From Liolophura sinensis (taxonomy: Eukaryota > Mollusca > Polyplacophora > Chitonida > Chitonidae): DNA of 64,000 nucleotides. Location of the stretch: NCBI RefSeq assembly GCF_032854445.1, contig NW_027017976.1:1-64000 (forward strand). The letters are read 5' to 3'. The position numbers and the translations under genes are program-made. Below the pieces are notes generated by a model. It had not been told where the DNA came from, ran no database searches, and saw only the letters and a program-made list of their open reading frames with translations. Numbering within the stretch: position 1 is the first letter of the stretch; each line of letters begins with the position of its first letter. Positions 38,601 to 52,374 of this stretch are shown one piece after another.

Positions 38601-41600
38601 CCGCTGTAAAAAGTACAATTGAACACTGACCCACATCAATAAGGTGCCAAAGGATGCGCAATTGGGCCAGGCATCTCCAGCTGTTGAAAAATTGCAAATT
38701 TCCTTGGTTTCCATGGAGTAAGAGCCGTTGCTGGGCACGTGATCTTGACATCATTGATTATTCATTTGTGGCTACAGCCAAAAGTATTGGTCGGAGAGCA
38801 ACGCGGTTTGCACCATTCGATTTCTCGTCACAAAATACGTCGGATTAGCCTCTTACCAGCAGCATTGGAACAGTTTTTCCACTTTTGGATTTTTGCCTGG
38901 TCTTTTTGCTAATTGAAATCGGCTACATCAACTATGTACAATCGCGACTGGTCATTAATATATTCAACTTTTCATTATAAGTTATGTGCCTTTCGGCAGC
39001 CCAGACGACGTCAAATCTTTGGGCCAAGCCCATTTAACTCACCCAGGAAATGTCTTACTTCTAAGTCGAAGACAAACTCAATGTCTTTATCTACATGTAG
39101 AAAAACCACACCATTTGTATATAAAAAAAACACAAGGTACTTGATACAATCCGCTGTAAAAAGTACAATTGAACACTGACCCACATCAATAAGGTGCCAA
39201 AGGATGCGCAATTGGGCCAAGCATCTCCAGCTGTTGAAAAATTGCAAATTTCCTTGGTTTCCATGGAGTAAGAGCCGTTGCTGGGCACGTGATCTTGACA
39301 TCATTGATTATTCATTTGTGGCTACAGCCAAAAGTATTGGTCGGAGAGCAACGCGGTTTGCACCATTCGATTTCTCGTCACAAAATACGTCGGATTAGCC
39401 TCTTACCAGCAGCATTGGAACAGTTTTTCTACTTTTGGATTTTTGCCTGGTCTTTTTGCAAATTGAAATCGGCTACATTAGCTATGTACAATCGCGACTG
39501 GTCATTACTATATTCAATTTTTCATTATAAGTTATGTGCCCTTCGGTAGCCCAGACGACGTCAAATCTTTGGGCCAAGCCCATTTAACTCACCCAGCAAA
39601 TGTCTTACTTCTAAGTCGAAGACAAACTCAATGTCTTTATCTACATGTAGAAAAACCACACCATTTGTATATAAAAAAAACAAAAGGTACTTGATACAAT
39701 CCGCTGTAAAAAGTACAATTGAACACTGACCCACATCAATAAGGTGCCAAAGGATGCGCAATTGGGCCAGGCATCTCCAGCTGTTGAAAAATTGCAAATT
39801 TCCTTGGTTTCCATGGAGTAAGAGCCGTTGCTGGGCACGTGATCTTGACATCATTGATTATTCATTTGTGGCTACAGCCAAAAGTATTGGTCGGAGAGCA
39901 ACGCGGTTTGCACCATTCGATTTCTCGTCACAAAATACGTCGGATTAGCCTCTTACCAGCAGCATTGGAACAGTTTTTCCACTTTTGGATTTTTGCCTGG
40001 TGTTTTTGCTAATTGAAATCGGCTACATTAACTATGTACAATCGCGACTGGTCATTACTATATTCAACTTTTCATTATAAGTTATGTGCCTTTCGGCAGC
40101 CCAGACGACGTCAAATCTTTGGGCCAAGCCCATTTAACTCACCCAGCAAATGTCTTACTTCTAAGTCGAAGACAAACTCAATGTCTTTATCTACATGTAG
40201 AAAAACCACACCATTTGTATATAAAAAAAACACAAGGTACTTGATACAATCCGCTGTAAAAAGTACAATTGAACACTGACCCACATCAATAAGGTGCCAA
40301 AGGATGCGCAATTGGGCCAGGCATCTCCAGCTGTTGAAAAATTGCAAATTTCCTTGGTTTCCATGGAGTAAGAGCCGTTGCTGGGCACGTGATCTTGACA
40401 TCATTGATTATTCATTTGTGGCTACAGCCAAAAGTATTGGTCGGAGAGCAACGCGGTTTGCACCATTCGATTTCTCGTCACAAAATACGTCGGATTAGTC
40501 TCTTACCAGCAGCATTGGAACAGTTTTTCCACTTTTGGATTTTTGCCTGGTCTTTTTGCGAATTGAAATCGGCTACATTAACTATGTACAATCGCGACTG
40601 GTCATTACTATATTCAACTTTTCATTATAAGTTATGTGCCCTTCGGTAGCCCAGACGACGTCAAATCTTTGGGCCAAGCCCATTTAACTCACCCAGGAAA
40701 TGTCTTACTTCTAAGTCGAAGACAAACTCAATGTCTTTATCTACATGTAGAAAAACCACACCATTTGTATATAAAAAAAACACAAGGTACTTGATACAAT
40801 CCGCTGTAAAAAGTACAATTGAACACTGACCCACATCAATAAGGTGCCAAAGGATGCGCAATTGGGCCAGGCATCTCCAGCTGTTGAAAAATTGCAAATT
40901 TCCTTGGTTTCCATGGAGTAAGAGCCGTTGCTGGGCACGTGATCTTGACATCATTGATTATTCATTTGTGGCTACAGCCAAAAGTATTGGTCGGAGAGCA
41001 ACGCGGTTTGCACCATTCGATTTCTCGTCACAAAATACGTCGGATTAGCCTCTTACCAGCAGCATTGGAACAGTTTTTCCACTTTTGGATTTTTGCCTGG
41101 TCTTTTTGCTAATTGAAATCGGCTACATTAACTATGTACAATCGCGACTGGTCATTACTATATTCAATTTTTCATTATAAGTTATGTGCCCTTCGGTAGC
41201 CCAGACGACGTCAAATCTTTGGGCCAAGCCCATTTAACTCACCCAGCAAATGTCTTACTTCTAAGTCGAAGACAAACTCAATGTCTTTATCTACATGTAG
41301 AAAAACCACACCATTTGTATATAAAAAAAACAAAAGGTACTTGATACAATCCGCTGTAAAAAGTACAATTGAACACTGACCCACATCAATAAGGTGCCAA
41401 AGGATGCGCAATTGGGCCAGGCATCTCCAGCTGTTGAAAAATTGCAAATTTCCTTGGTTTCCATGGAGTAAGAGCCGTTGCTGGGCACGTGATCTTGACA
41501 TCATTGATTATTCATTTGTGGCTACAGCCAAAAGTATTGGTCGGAGAGCAACGCGGTTTGCACCATTCGATTTCTCGTCACAAAATACGTCGGATTAGCC

Positions 41601-44600
41601 TCTTACCAGCAGCATTGGAACAGTTTTTCCACTTTTGGATTTTTGCCTGGTCTTTTTGCTAATTGAAATCGGCTACATCAACTATGTACAATCGCGACTG
41701 GTCATTAATATATTCAACTTTTCATTATAAGTTATGTGCCTTTCGGCAGCCCAGACGACGTCAAATCTTTGGGCCAAGCCCATTTAACTCACCCAGCAAA
41801 TGTCTTACTTCTAAGTCGAAGACAAACTCAATGTCTTTATCTACATGTAGAAAAACCACACCATTTGTATATAAAAAAAACACAAGGTACTTGATACAAT
41901 CCGCTGTAAAAAGTACAATTGAACACTGACCCACATCAATAAGGTGCCAAAGGATGCGCAATTGGGCCAGGCATCTCCAGCTGTTGAAAAATTGCAAATT
42001 TCCTTGGTTTCCATGGAGTAAGAGCCGTTGCTGGGCACGTGATCTTGACATCATTGATTATTCATTTGTGGCTACAGCCAAAAGTATTGGTCGGAGAGCA
42101 ACGCGGTTTGCACCATTCGATTTCTCGTCACAAAATACGTCGGATTAGTCTCTTACCAGCAGCATTGGAACAGTTTTTCCACTTTTGGATTTTTGCCTGG
42201 TCTTTTTGCGAATTGAAATCGGCTACAGTAACTATGTACAATCGCGACTGGTCATTACTATATTCAACTTTTCATTATAAGTTATGTGCCCTTCGGTAGC
42301 CCAGACGACGTCAAATCTTTGGGCCAAGCCCATTTAACTCACCCAGGAAATGTCTTACTTCTAAGTCGAAGACAAACTCAATGTCTTTATCTACATGTAG
42401 AAAAACCACACCATTTGTATATAAAAAAAACACAAGGTACTTGATACAATCCGCTGTAAAAAGTACAATTGAACACTGACCCACATCAATAAGGTGCCAA
42501 AGGATGCGCAATTGGGCCAGGCATCTCCAGCTGTTGAAAAATTGCAAATTTCTATGGTTTCCATGGAGTAAGAGCCGTTGCTGGGCACGTGATCTTGACA
42601 TCATTGATTTTTCACTTGTGGCTACAGCCAAAAGTATTGGTCGGAGAGCAACGCGGTTTGCACCATTCGATTTCTCGTCACAAAATACGTCGGATTAGCC
42701 TCTTACCAGCAGCATTGGAACAGTTTTTCTACTTTTGGATTTTTGCCTGGTCTTTTTGCGAATTGAAATCGGCTACATTAACTATGTACAATCGCGACTG
42801 GTCATTACTATATTCAACTTTTCATTATAAGTTATGTGCCCTTCGGTAGCCCAGACGACGTCAAATCTTTGGGCCAAGCCCATTTAACTCACCCAACAAA
42901 TGTCTTACTTCTAAGTCGAAGACAAACTCAATGTCTTTATCTACATGTAGAAAAGCCACACCATTTGTATATAAAAAAAACACAAGGTACTTGATACAAT
43001 CCGCTGTAAAAAGTACAATTGAACACTGACCCACATCAATAAGGTGCCAAAGGATGCGCAATTGGGACAAGCATCTCCAGCTGTTGAAAAATTGCAAATT
43101 TCCTTGGTTTCCATGGAGTAAGAGCCGTTGCTGGGCACGTGATCTTGACATCATTGATTATTCATTTGTGGCTACAGCCAAAAGTATTGGTCGGAGAGCA
43201 ACGCGGTTTGCACCCATTCGATTTCTCGTCACAAAATACGTCGGATTAGCCTCTTACCAGCAGCATTGGAACAGTTTTTCTACTTTTAGATTTTTGCCTG
43301 GTCTTTTTGCGAATTGAAATCGGCTGCATTAACTATGTACAATCGCGACTGGTCATTACTATATTCAACTTTTCATTATAAGTTATGTGCCCTTCGGTAG
43401 CCCAGACGACGTCAAATCTTTGGGCCAAGCCCATTTAACTCACCCAGCAAATGTCTTACTTCTAAGTCGAAGACAAACTCAATGTCTTTATCTACATGTA
43501 GAAAAACCACACCATTTGTATATAAAAAAACACAAGGTACTTGATACAATCCGCTGTAAAAAGTACAATTGAACACTGACCCACATCAATAAGGTGCCAA
43601 AGAATGCGCAATTGGGGCAGGCATCTCCAGCTGTTGAAAAATTGCAAATTTCCTTGGTTTCCATGGAGTAAGAGCCGTTGCTGGGCACGTGATCTTGACA
43701 TCATTGATTATTCATTTGTGGCTACAGCCAAAAGTATTGGTCGGAGAGCAACGCGGTTTGCACCATTCGATTTCTCGTCACAAAATACGTCGGATTAGCC
43801 TCTTACCAGCAGCATTGGAACAGTTTTTCCACTTTTGGATTTTTGCCTGAACTTTTTGCTAATTGAAATCGGCTACATTAACTATGTACAATCGCGACTG
43901 GTCATTACTATATTCAACATTTCATTATAAGTTATGTGCCCTTCGGTAGCCCAGACGACGTCAAATCTTTGGGCCAAGCCCATTTAACTCACCCAACAAA
44001 TGTCTTACTCCTAAGTCGAAGACAAACTCAATGTCTTTATCTACATGTAGAAAAACCACACCATTTGTATATAAAAAAAACAAAAGGTACTTGATACAAT
44101 CCGCTGTAAAAAGTACAATTGAACACTGACCCACATCAATAAGGTGCCAAAGGATGCGCAATTGGGCCAGGCATCTCCAGCTGTTGAAAAATTGCAAATT
44201 TCCTTGGTTTCCATGGAGTAAGAGCCGTTGCTGGGCACGTGATCTTGACATCATTGATTATTCATTTGTGGCTACAGCCAAAAGTATTGGTCGGAGAGCA
44301 ACGCGGTTTGCACCATTCGATTTCTCGTCACAAAATACGTCGGATTAGCCTCTTACCAGCAGCATTGGAACAGTTTTTCTACTTTTGGATTTTTCCCTGG
44401 TCTTTTTGCGAATTGAAATCGGCTACATTAACTATGTACAATCGCGACTGGTCATTACTATATTCAACTTTTCATTATAAGTTATGTGCCCTTCGGTAGC
44501 CCAGACGACGTCAAATCTTTGGGCCAAGCCCATTTAACTCACCCAACAAATGTCTTACTTCTAAGTCGAAGACAAACTCAATGTCTTTATCTACATGTAG

Positions 44601-45090
44601 AAAAACCACACCATTTGTATATAAAAAAACACAAGGTACTTGATACAATCCGCTGTAAAAAGTACAATTGAACACTGACCCACATCAATAAGGTGCCAAA
44701 GGATGCGCAATTGGGCCAGGCATCTCCAGCTGTTGAAAAATTGCAAATTTCCTTGGTTTCCATGGAGTAAGAGCCGTTGCTGGGCACGTGATCTTGACAT
44801 CATTGATTATTCATTTGTGGCTACAGCCAAAAGTATTGGTTGGAGAGCAACGCGGTTTGCACCATTCGATTTCTCGTCACAAAATACGTCGGATTAGCCT
44901 CTTACCAGCAGCATTGGAACAGTTTTTCCACTTTTGGATTTTTGCCTGGTCTTTTTGCGAATTGAAATCGGCTACATTAACTATGTACAATCGCGACTGG
45001 TCATTACTATATTCAACTTTTCATTATAAGTTATGTGCCCTTCGGTAGCCCAGACGACGTCAAATCTTTGGGCCAAGCCCATTTAACTCA
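32579..45090 (+). repeat. Long-range duplicated 2-kb segment, 19-unit spacing (about 10.45 kb)
   Basis: Positions about 32579-34640 match about 43026-45090. Both begin with a GACAAGC unit, then a unit with the rare GCCTGAACTTTTTGC (near 33397 and 43846), then a 7-A unit and an ATTGGTTGG unit. The first copy is full of one-base indels while the second is not. Other differences include CAATAGGG against CAATTGGGGCAGG in the second unit and TTTTCCCTGG in the second copy near 44390. The match fades at GCCAAGCACAT against GCCAAGCCCAT. Confidence 0.7.
36426..41800 (+). repeat. Higher-order repeat: 5-mer, 2,750-bp spacing
   Basis: Positions 36426-39050 match 39176-41800 with one difference seen in about 2.6 kb (AACACAAGG near 36930 against AACAAAAGG near 39680). 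Ordered markers: GGCCAAGC with GCAAATTG and ATTAGCTATG; GGTGTTTTTGC with CTTTCGGCAGC; TTAGTCTC with CAGGAAATG; CAATTTTTC; ACATCAAC with CATTAATAT. The match ends at CAGGAAATG against CAGCAAATG. The pair GGTGTTTTTGC unit then TTAGTCTC unit also occurs at 35326-36425, so the block is part of a wider set of copies. Confidence 0.85.
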
Positions 45091-46324
45091 CCCAGCAAAT
45101 GTCTTACTTCTAAGTCGAAGACAAACTCAATGTCTTTATCTACATGTAGAAAAACCACACCATTTGTATATAAAAAAAACACAAGGTACTTGATACAATC
45201 CGCTGTAAAAAGTACAATTGAACACTGACCCACATCAATAAGGTGCCAAAGGATGCGCAATTGGGCCAGGCATCTCCAGCTGTTGAAAAATTGCAAATTT
45301 CCTTGGTTTCCATGGAGTAAGAGCCGTTGCTGGGCACGTGATCTTGACATCATTGATTATTCACTTGTGGCTACAGCCAAAAGTATTGGTTGGAGAGCAA
45401 CGCGGTTTGCACCATTTGATTTCTCGTCACAAAATACGTCGGATTAGCCTCTTACCAGCAGCATTGGAACAGTTTTTCTACTTTTGGATTTTTGCCTGGT
45501 CTTTTTGCGAATTGAAATCGGCTACATTAACTATGTACAATCGCGACTGGTCATTACTATATTCAACTTTTCATTATAAGTTATGTGCCCTTCGGTAGCC
45601 CAGACGACGTCAAATCTTTGGGCCAAGCCCATTTAACTCACCCAGGAAATGTCTTACTTCTAAGTCGAAGACAAACTCAATGTCTTTATCTACATGTAGA
45701 AAAACCACACCATTTGTATATAAAAAAAACACAAGGTACTTGATACAATCCGCTGTAAAAAGTACAATTGAACACTGACCCACATCAATAAGGTGCCAAA
45801 GGATGCGCAATTGGGCCAGGCATCTCCAGCTGTTGAAAAATTGCAAATTTCTATGGTTTCCATGGAGTAAGAGCCGTTGCTGGGCACGTGATCTTGACAT
45901 CATTGATTATTCACTTGTGGCTACAGCCAAAAGTATTGGTCGGAGAGCAACGCGGTTTGCACCATTCGATTTCTCGTCACAAAATACGTCGGATTAGCCT
46001 CTTACCAGCAGCATTGGAACAGTTTTTCCACTTTTGGATTTTTGCCTGGTCTTTTTGCTTATTGAAATCGGGTACATTAGCTATGTACAATCGCGACTGG
46101 TCATTAATATATTCAATTTTTCATTATAAGTTATGTGCCCTTCGGTAGCCCAGACGACGTCAAATCTTTGGGCCAAGCCCATTTAACTCACCCAGCAAAT
46201 GTCTTACTTCTAAGTCGAAGACAAACTCAATGTCTTTATCTACATGTAGAAAAACCACACCATTTGTATATAAAAAAAACAAAAGGTACTTGATACAATC
46301 CGCTGTAAAAAGTACAATTGAACA

Positions 46325-49300
46325 CTGACCCACATCAATAAGGTGCCAAAGGATGCGCAATTGGGCCAAGCATCTCCAGCTGTTGAAAAATTGCAAATTT
46401 CCTTGGTTTCCATGGAGTAAGAGCCGTTGCTGGGCACGTGATCTTGACATCATTGATTATTCATTTGTGGCTACAGCCAAAAGTATTGGTCGGAGAGCAA
46501 CGCGGTTTGCACCATTCGATTTCTCGTCACAAAATACGTCGGAGTAGCATCTTACCAGCAGCATTGGAACAGTTTTTCCACTTTTGGATTTTTGCCTGGT
46601 CTTTTTGCTAATTGAAATCGGCTACATTAACTATGTACAATCGCGACTGGTCATTACTATATTCAACTTTTCATTATAAGTTATGTGCCCTTCGGCAGCC
46701 CAGACGACGTCAAATCTTTGGGCCAAGCCCATTTAACTCACCCAGCAAATGTCTTACTTCTAAGTCGAAGACAAACTCAATGTCTTTATCTACATGTAGA
46801 AAAACCACACCATTTGTATATAAAAAAAACACAAGGTACTTGATACAATCCGCTGTAAAAAGTACAATTGAACACTGACCCACATCAATAAGGTGCCAAA
46901 GGATGCGCAATTGGGCCAGGCATCTCCAGCTGTTGAAAAATTGCAAATTTCTATGGTTTCCATGGAGTAAGAGCCGTTGCTGGGCACGTGATCTTGACAT
47001 CATTGATTATTCATTTGTGGCTACAGCCAAAAGTATTGGTCGGAGAGCAACGCGGTTTGCACCATTCGATTTCTCGTCACAAAATACGTCGGATTAGCCT
47101 CTTACCAGCAGCATTGGAACAGTTTTTCCACTTTTGGATTTTTGCCTGGTCTTTTTGCTAATTGAAATCGGCTACATTAACTATGTACAATCGCGACTGG
47201 TCATTACTATATTCAACTTTTCATTATAAGTTATGTGCCCTTCGGCAGCCCAGACGACGTCAAATCTTTGGGCCAAGCCCATTTAACTCACCCAGCAAAT
47301 GTCTTACTTCTAAGTCGAAGACAAACTCAATGTCTTTATCTACATGTAGAAAAACCACACCATTTGTATATAAAAAAAACACAAGGTACTTGATACAATC
47401 CGCTGTAAAAAGTACAATTGAACACTGACCCACATCAATAAGGTGCCAAAGGATGCGCAATTGGGCCAGGCATCTCCAGCTGTTGAAAAATTGCAAATTT
47501 CCTTGGTTTCCATGGAGTAAGAGCCGTTGCTGGGCACGTGATCTTGACATCATTGATTATTCATTTGTGGCTACAGCCAAAAGTATTGGTCGGAGAGCAA
47601 CGCGGTTTGCACCATTCGATTTCTCGTCACAAAATACGTCGGATTAGCCTCTTACCAGCAGCACTGGAACAGTTTTTCCACTTTTGGATTTTTGCCTGGT
47701 CTTTTTGCGAATTGAAATCGGCTACATTAACTATGTACAATCGCGACTGGTCATTACTATATTCAACTTTTCATTATAAGTTATGTGCCCTTCGGTAGCC
47801 CAGACGACGTCAAATCTTTGGGCCAAGCCCATTTAACTCACCCAGCAAATGTCTTACTTCTAAGTCGAAGACAATCTCAATGTCTTTATCTACATGTAGA
47901 AAAACCACACCATTTGTATATAAAAAAAACAAAAGGTACTTGATACAATCCGCTGTAAAAAGTACAATTGAACACTGACCCACATCAATAAGGTGCCAAA
48001 GGATGCGCAATTGGGCCAGGCATCTCCAGCTGTTGAAAAATTGCAAATTTCTATGGTTTCCATGGAGTAAGAGCCGTTGCTGGGCACGTGATCTTGACAT
48101 CATTGATTATTCACTTGTGGCTACAGCCAAAAGTATTGGTCGGAGAGCAACGCGGTTTGCACCATTCGATTTCTCGTCACAAAATACGTCGGATTAGCCT
48201 CTTACCAGCAGCATTGGAACAGTTTTTCCACTTTTGGATTTTTGCCTGGTCTTTTTGCTTATTGAAATCGGGTACATTAGCTATGTACAATCGCGACTGG
48301 TCATTACTATATTCAATTTTTCATTATAAGTTATGTGCCCTTCGGTAGCCCAGACGACGTCAAATCTTTGGGCCAAGCCCATTTAACTCACCCAGCAAAT
48401 GTCTTACTTCTAAGTCGAAGACAAACTCAATGTCTTTATCTACATGTAGAAAAACCACACCATTTGTATATAAAAAAAACACAAGGTACTTGATACAATC
48501 CGCTGTAAAAAGTACAATTGAACACTGACCCACATCAATAAGGTGCCAAAGGATGCGCAATTGGGCCAAGCATCTCCAGCTGTTGAAAAATTGCAAATTT
48601 CCTTGGTTTCCATGGAGTAAGAGCCGTTGCTGGGCACGTGATCTTGACATCATTGATTATTCATTTGTGGCTACAGCCAAAAGTATTGGTCGGAGAGCAA
48701 CGCGGTTTGCACCATTCGATTTCTCGTCACAAAATACGTCGGATTAGCCTCTTACCAGCAGCATTGGAACAGTTTTTCTACTTTTGGATTTTTGCCTGGT
48801 CTTTTTGCGAATTGTAATCGGCTACATTAACTATGTACAATCGCGACTGGTCATTACTATATTCAACTTTTCATTATAAGTTATGTGCCCTTCGGTAGCC
48901 CAGACGACGTCAAATCTTTGGGCCAAGCCCATTTAACTCACCCAACAAATGTCTTACTTCTAAGTCGAAGACAAACTCAATGTCTTTATCTACATGTAGA
49001 AAAGCCACACCATTTGTATATAAAAAAAACACAAGGTACTTGATACAATCCGCTGTAAAAAGTACAATTGAACACTGACCCACATCAATAAGGTGCCAAA
49101 GGATGCGCAATAGGGCCAGGCATCTCCAGCTGTTGAAAAATTGCAAATTTCTATGGTTTCCATGGAGTAAGAGCCGTTGCTGGGCACGTGATCTTGACAT
49201 CATTGATTATTCACTTGTGGCTACAGCCAAAAGTATTGGTCGGAGAGCAACGCGGTTTGCACCATTCGATTTCTCGTCACAAAATACGTCGGATTAGCCT

Positions 49301-52300
49301 CTTACCAGCAGCATTGGAACAGTTTTTCCACTTTTGGATTTTTGCCTGGTCTTTTTGCTTATTGAAATCGGGTACATTAGCTATGTACAATCGCGACTGG
49401 TCATTAATATATTCAATTTTTCATTATAAGTTATGTGCCCTTCGGTAGCCCAGACGACGTCAAATCTTTGGGCCAAGCCCATTTAACTCACCCAGCAAAT
49501 GTCTTACTTCTAAGTCGAAGACAAACTCAATGTCTTTATCTACATGTAGAAAAACCACACCATTTGTATATAAAAAAAACAAAAGGTACTTGATACAATC
49601 CGCTGTAAAAAGTACAATTGAACACTGACCCACATCAATAAGGTGCCAAAGGATGCGCAATTGGGCCAAGCATCTCCAGCTGTTGAAAAATTGCAAATTT
49701 CCTTGGTTTCCATGGAGTAAGAGCCGTTGCTGGGCACGTGATCTTGACATCATTGATTATTCATTTGTGGCTACAGCCAAAAGTATTGGTCGGAGAGCAA
49801 CGCGGTTTGCACCATTCGATTTCTCGTCACAAAATACGTCGGAGTAGCATCTTACCAGCAGCATTGGAACAGTTTTTCCACTTTTGGATTTTTGCCTGGT
49901 CTTTTTGCTAATTGAAATCGGCTACATTAACTATGTACAATCGCGACTGGTCATTACTATATTCAACTTTTCATTATAAGTTATGTGCCCTTCGGCAGCC
50001 CAGACGACGTCAAATCTTTGGGCCAAGCCCATTTAACTCACCCAGCAAATGTCTTACTTCTAAGTCGAAGACAAACTCAATGTCTTTATCTACATGTAGA
50101 AAAACCACACCATTTGTATATAAAAAAAACACAAGGTACTTGATACAATCCGCTGTAAAAAGTACAATTGAACACTGACCCACATCAATAAGGTGCCAAA
50201 GGATGCGCAATTGGGCCAGGCATCTCCAGCTGTTGAAAAATTGCAAATTTCTATGGTTTCCATGGAGTAAGAGCCGTTGCTGGGCACGTGATCTTGACAT
50301 CATTGATTATTCATTTGTGGCTACAGCCAAAAGTATTGGTCGGAGAGCAACGCGGTTTGCACCATTCGATTTCTCGTCATAAAATACGTCGGATTAGCCT
50401 CTTACCAGCAGCATTGGAACAGTTTTTCCACTTTTGGATTTTTGCCTGGTCTTTTTGCGAATTGAAATCGGCTACATTAACTATGTACAATCGCGACTGG
50501 TCATTACTATATTCAACTTTTCATTATAAGTTATGTGCCCTTCGGTAGCCCAGACGACGTCAAATCTTTGGGCCAAGCCCATTTAACTCACCCAGCAAAT
50601 GTCTTACTTCTAAGTCGAAGACAAACTCAATGTCTTTATCTACATGTAGAAAAACCACACCATTTGTATATAAAAAAAACAAAAGGTACTTGATACAATC
50701 CGCTGTAAAAAGTACAATTGAACACTGACCCACATCAATAAGGTGCCAAAGGATGCGCAATTGGGCCAGGCATCTCCAGCTGTTGAAAAATTGCAAATTT
50801 CTATGGTTTCCATGGAGTAAGAGCCGTTGCTGGGCACGTGATCTTGACATCATTGATTATTCACTTGTGGCTACAGCCAAAAGTATTGGTCGGAGAGCAA
50901 CGCGGTTTGCACCATTCGATTTCTCGTCACAAAATACGTCGGATTAGCCTCTTACCAGCAGCATTGGAACAGTTTTTCCACTTTTGGATTTTTGCCTGGT
51001 CTTTTTGCTTATTGAAATCGGGTACATCAGCTATGTACAATCGCGACTGGTCATTACTATATTCAATTTTTCATTATAAGTTATGTGCCCTTCGGTAGCC
51101 CAGACGACGTCAAATCTTTGGGCCAAGCCCATTTAACTCACCCAACAAATGTCTTACTTCTAAGTCGAAGACAAACTCAATGTCTTTATCTACATGTAGA
51201 AAAACCACACCATTTGTATATAAAAAAAACAAAAGGTACTTGATACAATCCGCTGTAAAAAGTACAATTGAACACTGACCCACATCAATAAGGTGCCAAA
51301 GGATGCGCAATTGGGCCAAGCATCTCCAGCTGTTGAAAAATTGCAAATTTCCTTGGTTTCCATGGAGTAAGAGCCGTTGCTGGGCACGTGATCTTGACAT
51401 CATTGATTATTCATTTGTGGCTACAGCCAAAAGTATTGGTCGGAGAGCAACGCGGTTTGCACCATTCGATTTCTCGTCACAAAATACGTCGGATTAGCCT
51501 CTTACCAGCAGCATTGGAACAGTTTTTCTACTTTTGGATTTTTGCCTGGTCTTTTTGCGAATTGTAATCGGCTACATTAACTATGTACAATCGCGACTGG
51601 TCATTACTATATTCAACTTTTCATTATAAGTTATGTGCCCTTCGGTAGCCCAGACGACGTCAAATCTTTGGGCCAAGCCCATTTAACTCACCCAACAAAT
51701 GTCTTACTTCTAAGTCGAAGACAAACTCAATGTCTTTATCTACATGTAGAAAAGCCACACCATTTGTATATAAAAAAAACACAAGGTACTTGATACAATC
51801 CGCTGTAAAAAGTACAATTGAACACTGACCCACATCAATAAGGTGCCAAAGGATGCGCAATAGGGCCAGGCATCTCCAGCTGTTGAAAAATTGCAAATTT
51901 CTATGGTTTCCATGGAGTAAGAGCCGTTGCTGGGCACGTGATCTTGACATCATTGATTATTCACTTGTGGCTACAGCCAAAAGTATTGGTCGGAGAGCAA
52001 CGCGGTTTGCACCATTCGATTTCTCGTCACAAAATACGTCGGATTAGCCTCTTACCAGCAGCATTGGAACAGTTTTTCCACTTTTGGATTTTTGCCTGGT
52101 CTTTTTGCTTATTGAAATCGGGTACATTAGCTATGTACAATCGCGACTGGTCATTACTATATTCAAATTTTCATTATAAGTTATGTGCCCTTCGGTAGCC
52201 CAGACGACGTCAAATCTTTGGGCCAAGCCCATTTAACTCACCCCGCAAATGTCTTACTTCTAAGTCGAAGACAAACTCAATGTCTTTATCTACATGTAGA

Positions 52301-52374
52301 AAAACCACACCATTTGTATATAAAAAAAACACAAGGTACTTGATACAATCCGCTGTAAAAAGTACAATTGAACA
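46325..52374 (+). repeat. Higher-order repeat with one monomer gained or lost (6-mer then 5-mer)
   Basis: Six units from 46325 are followed by five related units from 49625. The rare CGGAGTAGC variant opens both (near 46541 and 49841). Units 48525 and 51275 correspond closely, as do 47975/50725 and 49075/51825 with a few differences. The missing unit is explained by unit 50175, which is a hybrid: its left part has TTTCTATGG like unit 46875 and its right part has GCGAATTG, TTCGGTAGC and AACAAAAGG like unit 47425. The junction lies between 50253 and 50459. Direction (loss or gain) is not determined. Confidence 0.8.
50175..50724 (+). repeat. Hybrid monomer (unit 92)
   Basis: The left part carries TTTCTATGG (offset 78-79), as in unit 46875, and the right part carries GCGAATTG (offset 285), TTCGGTAGC (372) and AACAAAAGG (508), as in unit 47425. 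The neighbouring units line up with those flanking 46875-47974, so this one unit replaces two. It is the expected product of unequal exchange between adjacent monomers. It also has a private change, GTCATAAAAT near 50377. Confidence 0.75.

Larger units (their letters stand above)
24880..45224 (+). repeat. Satellite domain III (monomers 46-82)
   Basis: Unit starts: 24880, 25430, 25980, 26530, 27081, 27631, 28181, 28730, 29280, 29829, 30379, 30929, 31478, 32028, 32579, 33127, 33677, 34226, then every 550 bp from 34776 to 44126, then 44675. Common variants are CAGGAAATG (offset 422), TTAGTCTC (offset 224), GGTGTTTTTGC (offset 277), CTTTCGGCAGC (offsets 366 and 372), ATTGGTTGG (offset 167) and a 7-A tract (units 28181, 29280, 30929, 32579, 33677, 43026, 44126). 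AACATTTC becomes rare. TTTCTATGG and CAATAGGG first appear here (25.4 and 26.5 kb) and become frequent in domain IV. Confidence 0.75.
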
